Shown: positions 36,798 to 44,911 of the stretch, in pieces
Position numbering within the stretch: position 1 is the first letter of the stretch
How the letters are laid out: the number at the start of each line of letters is the position of its first letter
Source of the DNA: Ruania albidiflava DSM 18029
Lineage (GTDB): Bacteria > Actinomycetota > Actinomycetes > Actinomycetales > Beutenbergiaceae
Direction: 5' to 3'
DNA length: 64,000 nt
Assembly: GCF_000421225.1 (NCBI RefSeq)
Contig: NZ_ATWL01000004.1
Span: forward strand, 1 to 64,000
Program-made: the position numbers and the translations under genes
Notes under the pieces: model-generated
Told to the model about the DNA's origin: nothing
Databases searched by the model: none
The model's input: only the letters and a program-made list of their open reading frames with translations

Positions 36798-36989
36798 AGT
36801 CGGTTCCGTTCCGTCGGTGGTCAGATACCTAGGTTAGGACCGGAATGTGCACGAAATGTGTGTAACCGGGCCGTCGACGGTACTTCCGCGGGGTGGGAGG
36901 GCCGCAGAGTGTGGAACCTCACTCTCCGGGCCCGCCCGGATCGGGGGTTGTCCCGGGTGTCTGGTCCGCAACGGTCGGGTGTGTCCTGG
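36798..36989 (-). promoter_or_regulatory. Mevalonate operon upstream region
   Basis: 192 bp between mvaK1 and the 3' end of the aldo/keto reductase gene. A leftward -10-like TAGGTAT (36825-36831) sits in the short palindrome ACCTAGGT. I find no convincing -35. Readthrough from the reductase gene is possible. Confidence 0.35.
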
Positions 36990-37973
36990 TCAGCCGGCGC
37001 TGCGTTCGCTGTCCAGGTCGGCCATCGCTGCCTCCGGGTAGCGGGCGCCCCGGGCTGCACCCGCTGGCACCAGCGCGGTGATCTGGTCCAGATCGGCAGC
37101 ACTGAGAGCGAGGTGGCGGGCACCGAGCATGGACTCCACCTGGCTGGTGCGGCGGGCACCGACGACCGGGACGATGTCCTCGCCCTGGGCGGCGACCCAC
37201 GCGATCGCCAGCTGTGCCAGCGTGCTGCCGCGAGCGTCGGCAATCTGCTGCAAGGGTGCGACCAGAGCCCGGTTGTGCGCCAGGTTCTCGCCCTGGAACC
37301 GGGGGAAGATCGCCCGGTTGCCGATCGCGGCACGCCCCCCGAGCAGACCTTTGGCGAGCACCCCGTAGGCGGTGATCCCGATGCCGAGCTCCCGGCAGGT
37401 CTGCAGGATCTGGTTGCCCTCGATGTCCCGGGTGAGCAGCGAGTACTCGATCTGCAGGTCGGAGATGGGTGCCACGGCTGCCGCCCGCCGGATCGTCTGC
37501 GCACCCACCTCGCTCAGGCCGATGTGCCGCACGTACCCGGCCTCGACCAGCTCCTGGATCGTGCCCACGGTGTCCTCGATCGGGACCTGGGGGTCGAGGC
37601 GGGCGGGGCGATAGATGTCCACGTGGTCGGTGCGCAACCGGTGCAGGGAGTAGGTGAGAGAGCTCTTCACCGTAGCCGGGCGGTTGTCGCAGCCAGCGGG
37701 CATCCCGCCCGGGGTGAGCAGGGCACCGAACTTCACCGACAGCACCACCTCCTCGCGGTCCCGCCCGTGCAGGGCGCGGGCGAGCAGCATCTCGTTGTCG
37801 CCGGCACCGTAGAAGTCGGCAGTGTCGATCAGCGTGCCGCCGGAGTCCAGGTAGTGGCGGACGACGCGGATGCTCTCCTCGTCGTCGGTGGGGCCGTAGG
37901 CGCCAGACAGGCTCATCGCGCCGAGGCCGGGTGAGGTGACGGTAGGACCGTTCGTTCCGAGCGTGTGTGTCAT
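36990..37973 (-). CDS. Aldo/keto reductase
   Basis: 327 aa from the ATG at 37973. Canonical AKR features: TDFYGAGDNEMLLARAL context with the catalytic Asp-Tyr pair (LIDTADFYGAG), catalytic Lys in EEVVLSVKFGALL, and His replaced in the segment SLHRLRTDHVDIYRPAR. NADPH-binding C-terminal motif VPVVGARRTSQVES. Closest to the YajO/AKR13 group of stress-related reductases. Divergent from an XRE regulator, which probably controls it. Confidence 0.9.
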   Translation of the reverse strand: MTHTLGTNGPTVTSPGLGAMSLSGAYGPTDDEESIRVVRHYLDSGGTLIDTADFYGAGDNEMLLARALHGRDREEVVLSVKFGALLTPGGMPAGCDNRPATVKSSLTYSLHRLRTDHVDIYRPARLDPQVPIEDTVGTIQELVEAGYVRHIGLSEVGAQTIRRAAAVAPISDLQIEYSLLTRDIEGNQILQTCRELGIGITAYGVLAKGLLGGRAAIGNRAIFPRFQGENLAHNRALVAPLQQIADARGSTLAQLAIAWVAAQGEDIVPVVGARRTSQVESMLGARHLALSAADLDQITALVPAGAARGARYPEAAMADLDSERSAG

Positions 37974-38074
37974 GGCCGCCAGCCTCGGTCGGAGCGGCAC
38001 AGCGGACCAGGCCGGGTCCATCCTGGGTGCGGCGCACCCTGGATACGCGGATCCGGTGCGCGCACACTGAGGGG

Positions 38075-38983
38075 ATGAGCGCTGCACCGCTCCTGGCCGA
38101 CTTCCTCCGCCGCCGGCGCGAGCTCCTGCGGCCCGGGGACGTGGGCCTGCCGGTGACCTCGCGGCGTCGCACCCCCGGGCTGCGCCGCGAGGAGGTGGCC
38201 ATGCTCGCCGGTGTCTCCGTGGACTACTACACCCGCCTGGAGCAGGGGCGGGAGTCCTCACCCTCAGCATCGGTGGCCGGTGCGCTGGCGGGCGCCCTGC
38301 AGTGCGACCTGGACCAGCGTGACCACCTGTTCCACCTGGCCCGTCTTCCCCTGCCGCCTCGGCATGCCGGCCATCATGTCCGTCCGGGGCTGCTCGCCCT
38401 GGCTCGCCGGCTGACCGACATCCCGGTGCTGATCACCAGCGACCTTGGTGAGGTGCTCTGGTGCAACCCGCTCGGCAGCGCCCTGGTCGGGGACCTTCCC
38501 GCACGACCGGGCCGGGACCGGAACCTGGTCTGGCGCTGGTTCACCGACCCCACCTCCCGCGCCATGCCGGAGGCCGACTGGGACCGGATCTCCGCGGCGC
38601 ACGTGAGCGACCTGCGGGCCGTCGCGGCGCGCCGCGCAGCCGATCAGGAGGTCACCGCCTTCGTCGAGGACCTGCTCAGCCGGAGCGCCGAGTTCCGCGA
38701 GCTGTGGCAGCGTCACGACGTCGCCACCCACCGGTCGGACGTCAAGACGCTGCTGCACCCGGAGGTCGGCGCAGTCCCGCTGCGGTGCGAGGTGCTGCTC
38801 ACCCCCGACGAGGACGTCTGGCTGCTCGCCTTCTTCCCGCTGGAGGGCACCGACGCCGCGGAGAAGCTGGAGCTGCTGCGGGTGATCGGCGTCCAGGAGC
38901 TGCACCCGGCCGGCTCAGCCGTCCACGGTCTGCCCGGCGAGGAAGTGCCACCCCAGCCACCACCAGCACACCAGCACCGCTAG
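38075..38983 (+). CDS. XRE-family regulator with MmyB-like ligand domain
   Basis: 302 aa from the ATG at 38075 (GGGG just upstream). N-terminal HTH: TPGLRREEVAMLAGVSVDYY, then TRLEQGRESSPSASV. The C-terminal MmyB/MLTR ligand-binding domain begins PVLITSDLGEVLWCNPLGSA, then VWRWFTDPTSRAMPEADW and SDVKTLLHPEVGAVPLRCEV. Common actinobacterial class, divergent from the enzyme it controls. Its last 69 bp overlap the convergent DUF6186 gene. Confidence 0.9.
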   Translation: MSAAPLLADFLRRRRELLRPGDVGLPVTSRRRTPGLRREEVAMLAGVSVDYYTRLEQGRESSPSASVAGALAGALQCDLDQRDHLFHLARLPLPPRHAGHHVRPGLLALARRLTDIPVLITSDLGEVLWCNPLGSALVGDLPARPGRDRNLVWRWFTDPTSRAMPEADWDRISAAHVSDLRAVAARRAADQEVTAFVEDLLSRSAEFRELWQRHDVATHRSDVKTLLHPEVGAVPLRCEVLLTPDEDVWLLAFFPLEGTDAAEKLELLRVIGVQELHPAGSAVHGLPGEEVPPQPPPAHQHR

Positions 38984-39118
38984 CCGGATGGTGCGCGAGG
39001 TCAGGACACGATCGAACAGGTCGGTGATCGTGACCTCGTCGGCCGACCGGCGGGCGATCCGGTCGGTGACCAGCAGTGCCACCGCGCAGACCGCGAAGTA
39101 GAGCCCACTGGCGATCAT
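38915..39118 (-). CDS. Small membrane protein, DUF6186-like
   Basis: 67 aa from the ATG at 39118: two hydrophobic helices (ASGLYFAVCAVALLVTDRIA and TIRLAVLVCWWWLGWHFLAG) around a polar loop. Resembles the DUF6186 family. ATGA overlap with the preceding membrane-protein gene, so part of the arsB operon. It overlaps the 3' end of the convergent XRE gene by 69 bp, an unusual arrangement. Function unknown. Confidence 0.65.
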   Translation of the reverse strand: MIASGLYFAVCAVALLVTDRIARRSADEVTITDLFDRVLTSRTIRLAVLVCWWWLGWHFLAGQTVDG

Positions 39119-39750
39119 GGTGCTCGCCCCCTGCGCAGCAGGTACACCCCGGCCAGCAGCCACACCACCGCGAACACTGCCTGACCCGCGCGGTGCTCCA
39201 GCGCCGGCTCCAGCAGGTCGCTGAGCGGTGCCGCGGCCGGATCCTGGCCGAGGTTCACCAGCAGCACCTGCGCCAGCTCCCACAACCCTCCGGCGATCCA
39301 GATCGCCGCCCACGCCCATGCCAGACGACGCAGCGCCGGTGGCCACCGGACCTGCCGGGTGGCGGCACGGTCACCGGGCCAGCCCAGCACCAGTGCCACC
39401 ATCCCCAGCGGCACCAGCACCGCCACCATCGCCCCGCTGTGCCGGGGGAGCAGGGCCAGGGCCACCGCCGCCACCGCGGCCACCGGCAGCAGCACCCCCA
39501 GCCGCAGGTGGATCCGGGAGCGGTGCGAACCCTCTTCGGGGCGTCGCACCAGGTCGGCGGCCATCACCACCGCGGCGAGCAGGAACAGTCCGGCAGCGAA
39601 CCACTGCTGCCGGACCAGCTGGACCGCGCCGATGATCGCCATCACCAACAACCACGTCCACGGCCCCCACGCCGGCAGGACGTCGCCGGCGGGGTCCCGG
39701 CTGCTGTGCCCGCGCTCCCCGCCCCTGCCCGCCGGGTGCTCGCCGCTCAT
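39115..39750 (-). CDS. Membrane protein of unknown function in arsB operon
   Basis: 211 aa from ATG 39750, which overlaps the arsB stop (ATGA). About six hydrophobic segments, e.g. [65 protein letters not shown]. The N-terminal 25 residues are polar. No family recognised. Co-transcription with arsB and the DUF6186-like gene suggests a shared envelope role. Confidence 0.7.
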   Translation of the reverse strand: MSGEHPAGRGGERGHSSRDPAGDVLPAWGPWTWLLVMAIIGAVQLVRQQWFAAGLFLLAAVVMAADLVRRPEEGSHRSRIHLRLGVLLPVAAVAAVALALLPRHSGAMVAVLVPLGMVALVLGWPGDRAATRQVRWPPALRRLAWAWAAIWIAGGLWELAQVLLVNLGQDPAAAPLSDLLEPALEHRAGQAVFAVVWLLAGVYLLRRGRAP

Positions 39751-41123
39751 CCGCCCACCACCTGCAACCATCCCGCCAGGGCGACCAGCGAGACCAGCAG
39801 CACCGGCGCCGTCAGCACGACCCCCGTCCGGACGTACCGACCCCAGCCGATGCGGATGCCTTTGCGGTCCAGCACGTCCAGCCACAGCAGCGTGGCCAGC
39901 GACCCGATCGGGGTGATCTTCGGGCCCAGGTCGGAGCCGATCACCGTGGCATAGACCATCGCCTCGTGCGTCACCCCGGACGCTGCCACCCCGGCCACCG
40001 CCAGGACCATCACCAGCACGGTGGGCAGGTTGTTCAGCACCGAGGCCACCACCGCCACCACGACCCCGACGCCCAGGGCGGAGACCAGCACGCCGTGCGC
40101 GGGCAGCACAGTGAACACCCGGGTCAGCTGCGCGGTCAGCCCCTGGTCCCGCAGCCCGTAGACCACCACGTACATGCCCAGGCTGAACAGCACCACCTGC
40201 CAGGGCGCCTGCTGCACCACTGTGCGCACCCGGATCGGGTGCGGTGGGGCGGGCGTACCCGTGCTGCCCCGGTGAGCTCCGCCGTCACCGGCGGTGTGCG
40301 CACGGGCACGGAACGCGAACGCGGGACGCCGCGCAGCCACGGCGAGCAGCACCACCGCCCCACCGCCCACCACCGCAGAGAGCGGCACGCCCAACGGTCC
40401 CGCCGTGAGATAGCCGGCCAGCAGCAGCGCGAGCACCGCCCACCCTGAGCAGAACGTCAGCCGGTCGGTGACCGCCTGGGCCGGCTGAGGCAGTCCGGAC
40501 AGGTGGTAGCGGGGCGGGACCCAGCGGCGGTAGTACAGCCACAGCACACCCAGGCTCGCGGCCACCGACACCACACCGACCGGCACCATCACCAGCGCAT
40601 ACCGGGCGAAGGAGATGCCGAAGAAGTCCGCAGTGACGATGTTCACCAGGTTGGAGACCAGCAGCGGCAGGCTGCCCGCGTCGGCGATGAACCCGGTCGC
40701 CATCACGAAGGCGATGGTCGCCCGGGTGGAGAAGTGCAGCACACGCAGGATCTGCACCACGATCGGGGTGAGGATGAGCGCCGCACCGTCGTTGGCGAAG
40801 AACGCCGCCACCACCGCGCCCAGCAGCACGATGAGCACGAACAACCGCCTCCCGCGCCCACGCCCCCAACGAGCCACGTGCAGCGCAGCCCACTCGAAGA
40901 AGCCGCACGCGTCCAGCACCGACGAGATGAGGATGATGCCCACGAACGCCAGCGTCGCGTTCCACACGATGCCCACCACCGGCAGGTCGGCCAGGTGCAC
41001 CACTCCGGTCAGCAGTGCCAGGGCCGCGCCCCCCAGGGCGCTCCAGCCGATCCCGAGCCCCCGCGGTTGCCAGATCACCAGGGTGAGCGTGACCAGGAAG
41101 ATCCCGACAGCGAGCCCAGGCAC
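39747..41123 (-). CDS. ArsB-family arsenite/antimonite efflux permease
   Basis: 458 aa, about 11-12 transmembrane helices. Strong resemblance to enterobacterial ArsB throughout: [96 protein letters not shown] and [20 protein letters not shown]. ArsB extrudes As(III)/Sb(III). No arsR, arsC or acr3 accompanies it. A ~50-residue Gly/His/Arg-rich cytoplasmic insert lies mid-protein. GTG start; Shine-Dalgarno weak. Confidence 0.9.
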   Translation of the reverse strand: MPGLAVGIFLVTLTLVIWQPRGLGIGWSALGGAALALLTGVVHLADLPVVGIVWNATLAFVGIILISSVLDACGFFEWAALHVARWGRGRGRRLFVLIVLLGAVVAAFFANDGAALILTPIVVQILRVLHFSTRATIAFVMATGFIADAGSLPLLVSNLVNIVTADFFGISFARYALVMVPVGVVSVAASLGVLWLYYRRWVPPRYHLSGLPQPAQAVTDRLTFCSGWAVLALLLAGYLTAGPLGVPLSAVVGGGAVVLLAVAARRPAFAFRARAHTAGDGGAHRGSTGTPAPPHPIRVRTVVQQAPWQVVLFSLGMYVVVYGLRDQGLTAQLTRVFTVLPAHGVLVSALGVGVVVAVVASVLNNLPTVLVMVLAVAGVAASGVTHEAMVYATVIGSDLGPKITPIGSLATLLWLDVLDRKGIRIGWGRYVRTGVVLTAPVLLVSLVALAGWLQVVGG

Positions 41124-41209
41124 GCGTTCAGCGTAGGTCGCTCCGGGCGGGTGCGCCTCGTGGAGCTCCGGCCGCCGCTCGCCAACCTTCCGGATGGTAG
41201 GCTCGCGCG

Positions 41210-41746
41210 ATGGTGAACGAGACCCATGCCCGCATCCTCCTGGCGGCCCGAGAGATGCTCAGTGCCGACGGCACAGTGTCCCTGGACTCCGTGGCCCGGC
41301 AGGTGGGTCTGACCAAACCGGGGTTGATGCACCACTTCCCGAGCAAGGAAGCGATGATGGTGGCCCTGGTGGACGCCGTCATCGACCAGTGGGAGGAGCA
41401 GCTCACCGAGACCCTCGGTGCAGAGCCCGCAGAGGTCGGTGCGGTCGACCGGATCGGTGCCTACGCCCGCTTCGTGCTCTCCCAGGACTTCGACCGGTCC
41501 GACGTGGTGGTGTTCGCCGACCCACGGCTGCATCGCACGCTGGTGGCCCGGTGGGAGGAGCGGATGACGCCCTGGTGGTCCGTGCCCGAGGATGCCACCG
41601 AGACCATGCGCACCCGGCTGCTTGCCGTTCGGTTGCTGGCCGACGGAGCCTGGTTCGCCAGCGCCACGGGGATGCTCGTGCCCGGCCCCGAGGAACGCCG
41701 CCGGTTACGGCTGCTGGTCGAGGAGCTGTTGGCGGGTGCCCGATGA
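41210..41746 (+). CDS. TetR-family regulator of SMR exporter pair
   Basis: 178 aa. [23 protein letters not shown], then [20 protein letters not shown]. The C-terminal part shows a conserved-looking [22 protein letters not shown] overlap with the first SMR gene downstream makes it the first gene of the efflux operon. Divergent from arsB with an 86-bp gap. Confidence 0.9.
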   Translation: MVNETHARILLAAREMLSADGTVSLDSVARQVGLTKPGLMHHFPSKEAMMVALVDAVIDQWEEQLTETLGAEPAEVGAVDRIGAYARFVLSQDFDRSDVVVFADPRLHRTLVARWEERMTPWWSVPEDATETMRTRLLAVRLLADGAWFASATGMLVPGPEERRRLRLLVEELLAGAR

Positions 41747-42099
41747 CCAGGTGGATGCTGCTCGGCGCCGCGATCGTCACTGAGGTGGCCGGTTCACTGG
41801 CGCTCAAGGCCGCCCTGGGCCACGCTGGCTGGTACCTGCTGGTGGTGCTCGGCTACGTCGCAGCCTTCGTGCTGATCCTCCGGGCGATGAGGGCCGGGCT
41901 GGGTCTGGGCGTGGCCTACGGCATCTGGGGTGCGATGGGCGTGGCGCTCACCGCACTCTTCGGGGCGCTGCTGTTCGGGGAGATCATCACCGATGTGATG
42001 GTCCTCGGGCTGGTGCTGGTGGTCGGCGGTGTGCTGCTGGTCCAGCTCGGCTCCCAGCGCGCACTGGCCACACGATCCCGGCAGGAGGCGGCCGGCTGA
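41743..42099 (+). CDS. Small multidrug resistance (SMR) protein, first of a pair
   Basis: 118 aa with four transmembrane helices: WMLLGAAIVTEVAGSLALKA carries the essential membrane Glu (E14 equivalent, here in TEVAGS), then VVLGYVAAFVLILRAMRAGL, GVAYGIWGAMGVALTALFGA and the terminal helix with GLVLVVGGVLLVQLGSQ. EmrE/QacE-like. Its last 128 bp lie in the first copy of a 151-bp tandem repeat. Probably pairs with the next SMR protein as a heterodimeric exporter of cationic compounds. Confidence 0.92.
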   Translation: MTRWMLLGAAIVTEVAGSLALKAALGHAGWYLLVVLGYVAAFVLILRAMRAGLGLGVAYGIWGAMGVALTALFGALLFGEIITDVMVLGLVLVVGGVLLVQLGSQRALATRSRQEAAG

Positions 42100-42273
42100 T
42101 GGCCCTGCTCCTGCTGGCCGGTTGTTCGGGGAGATCATCACCGATGTGATGGTCCTCGGGCTGGTGCTGGTGGTCGGCGGTGTGCTGCTGGTCCAGCTCG
42201 GCTCCCAGCGCGCACTGGCCACACGATCCCGGCAGGAGGCGGCCGGCTGATGGCCCTGCTCCTGCTGGCCGGT
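41972..42273 (+). repeat. Exact tandem duplication, two 151-bp copies
   Basis: Copy 1 is 41972-42122, copy 2 is 42123-42273, identical by inspection. The unit runs from the last third of the first SMR gene through the start of the second. Both flanking genes remain intact; the extra copy inserts a spacer of ~150 bp holding a duplicated gene-1 tail and an abortive gene-2 start (MALLLLAGCSGRSSPM then stop). Confidence 0.95.
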
Positions 42274-42570
42274 GCGATCCTCGCCGAGGTGACCGGGACG
42301 GTGTCCCTGCGGATGGCGGCGACCGGATCCCGGCGCTGGTTCCTCCCGGTGGCGGTGAGCTACCTGCTGGCGTTCACCCTGCTGTCGGCCGCGCTCGGGC
42401 ACGGGATGGGGATCGCCGTGGCCTACGGCATCTGGTCGGCCACCGGTGTTGCGATCACCGCCGTGCTCAGCAAGGTGCTCTTCGACGAACCTCTGACACC
42501 GCTGATGGCGCTCGGCATCAGCCTGATCGTCGGCGGCGTGCTGCTGATCGAGGTCGGGGCTGGCCGCTGA
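42250..42570 (+). CDS. Small multidrug resistance (SMR) protein, second of a pair
   Basis: 106 aa, four transmembrane helices. ALLLLAGAILAEVTGTVSLR has the membrane Glu (AEVTG), then RRWFLPVAVSYLLAFTLLSA, GIAVAYGIWSATGVAITAVL and LGISLIVGGVLLIEVG. The start lies in the second copy of the 151-bp repeat. Before duplication it would have overlapped the first SMR gene by ATGA; now they are 150 bp apart, so translational coupling has been lost or altered. Confidence 0.92.
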   Translation: MALLLLAGAILAEVTGTVSLRMAATGSRRWFLPVAVSYLLAFTLLSAALGHGMGIAVAYGIWSATGVAITAVLSKVLFDEPLTPLMALGISLIVGGVLLIEVGAGR

Positions 42571-42681
42571 CCGAGGTGTGCTGGGCACGCGATCGGAACG
42601 GGACCAGGCCGCTGGATCCGCAAGGCATCCGGAAGGGAACGAGCTCTGGTGCTCGGCCGTCGCAGCGGCGAGGATGGCACC

Positions 42682-42960
42682 ATGTGCCGCAACATCCGGA
42701 CCCTGTACAACTTCGAGCCGCACGCCACCTCTCAGGAGGTGCATGCCGCCGCACTGCAGTACGTGCGCAAGGTCAGCGGGATGACCAAGCCGTCGCAGGC
42801 CAACACCGAGGTGTTCGAGCAGGCCGTGGCCGACATCGCCCACATCACCGAGCACCTGCTCGCCGACCTGACCACCACCGCAGCGCCGAAGGACCGCGAG
42901 GTGGAGGCCGCCAAGGCGAAGGCCCGCGCCGCCAAGCGGTACGGCACCGTCGCCTCCTGA
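42682..42960 (+). CDS. DUF2277 family protein
   Basis: 92 aa starting MCRNIRTLYNFEPHATSQEV, then AALQYVRKVSGMTKPSQANT and TAAPKDREVEAAKAKARAAK. This is the DUF2277 family, distinctive for its MCRNI(K/R)TLYNF start. ATG at 42682, with AGGAT upstream. Function unknown; small, soluble, single-domain. Confidence 0.9.
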   Translation: MCRNIRTLYNFEPHATSQEVHAAALQYVRKVSGMTKPSQANTEVFEQAVADIAHITEHLLADLTTTAAPKDREVEAAKAKARAAKRYGTVAS

Positions 42961-43117
42961 CATCCTGCCCTGCACACCGTGCTCGGACCTGCGCATGGGT
43001 GTGGTTACCGTCGCTCTTCCGGCGGCTATGTCAAGTGGTCGTTGCGACGGCGAGGTTGTCGTCAAGTGCTTGGGCGGGGCTGCGGGGCTGCGGGGAACGG
43101 AGCGCAGGAGCTCGACC

Positions 43118-43141
43118 CTTGACCTTGTCACTGTGACAAGG
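43118..43141 (+). promoter_or_regulatory. MerR-type operator/promoter of the HEAT operon
   Basis: TTGACC (43118-43123) overlaps a perfect 19-bp palindrome CCTTGTCAC-T-GTGACAAGG at 43123-43141, ending 15 bp before the HEAT gene ATG. MerR activators bind such dyads in a stretched spacer; the -10 would fall around 43143-43148 (TCGGGT-like, weak). Confidence 0.75.
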
Positions 43142-43156
43142 TGTCGGGTGGTACCT

Positions 43157-43813
43157 ATGCCTACCACCGACCGCCTCCTCCAGGCCCTGTCCGGTCCGCA
43201 GTCCTCTACCCGGCTGCGCGCCGCGATGACCCTCGGCACCTACCCGGACTCCGACCTCGTACCCGCGCTGATCGAGCGCTGCGCGGTGGAGCCCGACTTC
43301 TACGTGCGGGACATGCTCACCTGGGCGCTGACCCGCCACGCCGCTGACGTCACGATCCCGTTGCTGCTCGCGGAGCTCGCCGGCGGCCAGCCGCAGGCAC
43401 GCAGCCAGGCGCTGCACACCTTGTCCAAGATCGGCGCGGCCTCCACCTGGTCGGCGATCACCCACGACCTGCTCACCGACCCGGACCCGGAGACGGCGAA
43501 GAGCGCCTGGCGGGCCGCCGTCGTACTGGTTCCCGACGGCGAGGAGGAGGCCCTGGCAGCAGTGCTCGCCAGTCAGCTCGGCCGCGGCGACGAGGATCTG
43601 CAGCGCAGCCTGAGCCGGGCGCTGGTCGCCCTCGGTGAGATGGTCGAGGCGGCGGTGGAGGACGCCACCAGGCACCCCGACCCGCAAGTGGTGGCGCACG
43701 CCCTCGCCACCCAGCAGCTGCTGGAGGACCCTGACTCCGCGTTCACCGTCTCGGTGGAGGAGGCGCTGCGCCTGCGCGCGCTGGCGTCTGCTCCGCAGGA
43801 GGAGGCCGGGTAG
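43157..43813 (+). CDS. HEAT-repeat protein
   Basis: 218 aa from the ATG at 43157. Alpha-helical repeats are clear: TRLRAAMTLGTYPDSDLVPA, VRDMLTWALTRHAADVTIPL, ARSQALHTLSKIGAASTWSA and AKSAWRAAVVLVPDGEEEAL. All are HEAT/ARM-like with conserved A-x-x-L spacing. No catalytic motif, so it is likely a protein-interaction scaffold. The stop overlaps the MerR-HEAT start by one base, so the two are coupled. The ORF opens earlier at 42995, but that would cross the palindrome. Confidence 0.85.
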   Translation: MPTTDRLLQALSGPQSSTRLRAAMTLGTYPDSDLVPALIERCAVEPDFYVRDMLTWALTRHAADVTIPLLLAELAGGQPQARSQALHTLSKIGAASTWSAITHDLLTDPDPETAKSAWRAAVVLVPDGEEEALAAVLASQLGRGDEDLQRSLSRALVALGEMVEAAVEDATRHPDPQVVAHALATQQLLEDPDSAFTVSVEEALRLRALASAPQEEAG

Positions 43814-44823
43814 TGCTGATCGGGGAGGTGGCCCGCCGGTCGGGAGTGAGCCCGCGGATGCTGCGCCACTACGACCGGCTCGGGCTGGTCCGGCCGACCG
43901 GGCGCACCACCGGTGGCTACCGCGTGTATGCCGAGAGCGACCTGCGCCGCATCCTGCACGTGGAGATGCTGCGTTCCCTCGGTCTGAGCCTGGAGCAGGC
44001 CCGCGACGCCCTCGAGGACCCGGCGGCCGCACCTGCCGAGCTGGTGGCCGAGCTGGCGGCACGGACCCGGGCGAGGATCGCCGTCGAGCAGGAGCTGCTG
44101 GACCGGCTGGAGCAGGTGCGGGCCGACAAGCCACAGGAGTGGACCGACGTGCTGCGCACCACTGCGCTGCTCCGGTCCGTCGCCTCCGCGGACCCGAACC
44201 GCCGTGCCCGGGCCGTGCTGGCGGCCGCCACCAGTGCCGCCAGCACCGGTAGCGGACAGCCGGCGCCGGACGCGCTCGCCGATGCCGTGCTCGCCGAGGC
44301 GGAGACGAACGTGGCCGGGACGCTCCGGTGGGCGCTGGCCCGGGGCGGTGACCAGGCGGTGGACCGGTTGGCTGCTGGTCTGGGCAGCACCGACCCGGAC
44401 GTGCGGCGACGTGCCGCCGAGGCGCTCGCGGAGATCGGCACCGACCGGGCCGCCGGGGCGCTCCGCGAGGCGCTGTCCCACCCCGACGAGCGGGTCCGGT
44501 ACCGTGCTGCCCTGGCGCTCGGCCGGGGTGGGGAGGCGGCAGCACTGCCGGTGCTGCTGCAGATGGTGGTGGCAGGCCGCACCGACGTGGAGGCAGCTGA
44601 GGCGCTCGGCGCCCTGGCGGCCGACCAGCAGCAGCGTGGGGTGATCCTCGCGGCGATCGCCGATCTGCTGCGCGATGCCGGCACCCCACCGGCGGCCCGC
44701 TCCCGGCTCACCCAGGCCCTCGGCGAGCTGCCCGGTGCCGCTACCGAGCGGCTGCTGGCCGAGCTGACGAGCGACCCGCAGCCGGACGTCGCCCGCACGG
44801 CCACCTACCTGAGCAACCGCTGA
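43813..44823 (+). CDS. MerR-family regulator fused to HEAT repeats
   Basis: 336 aa. The N-terminal MerR domain (about 1-70): LIGEVARRSGVSPRMLRHYD, RLGLVRPTGRTTGGYRVYAE. A coiled dimerisation stretch follows (ELVAELAARTRARIAVEQEL). The C-terminal half, ~residues 175-330, is HEAT: STDPDVRRRAAEALAEIGTD, HPDERVRYRAALALGRGGEA and SDPQPDVARTATYL. The effector domain of ordinary MerR proteins is replaced by HEAT repeats. It probably binds the palindrome upstream of its own operon and may interact with the partner HEAT protein. Confidence 0.88.
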   Translation: MLIGEVARRSGVSPRMLRHYDRLGLVRPTGRTTGGYRVYAESDLRRILHVEMLRSLGLSLEQARDALEDPAAAPAELVAELAARTRARIAVEQELLDRLEQVRADKPQEWTDVLRTTALLRSVASADPNRRARAVLAAATSAASTGSGQPAPDALADAVLAEAETNVAGTLRWALARGGDQAVDRLAAGLGSTDPDVRRRAAEALAEIGTDRAAGALREALSHPDERVRYRAALALGRGGEAAALPVLLQMVVAGRTDVEAAEALGALAADQQQRGVILAAIADLLRDAGTPPAARSRLTQALGELPGAATERLLAELTSDPQPDVARTATYLSNR

Positions 44824-44840
44824 CCCGCCGCAAGCAGCGT

Positions 44841-44902
44841 CCGCGAACGCCCGGGTTTGCCGCGTGAATCGGTTCAGGGACCGCAGAGGCGAGCGTTCGC
44901 GA
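44841..44902. repeat. Intergenic inverted-repeat element, copy A
   Basis: Terminal arms CGCGAACGC (44842-44850) and GCGTTCGCG (44893-44901) flank an inner dyad TGAATCGGTTCA. The reverse complement of the whole ~61 bp matches the element at 56026-56089 at roughly four of five positions. It lies between convergent merR-HEAT and iolD and can act as a bidirectional terminator. Confidence 0.7.
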
Positions 44903-44911
44903 TGGGGCGGG

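Noticed and set aside
42029-42250. A third SMR-like coding frame of 73 codons
   Set aside because: Produced by the 151-bp duplication; it is a fragment of gene 1's tail joined to a foreign frame.
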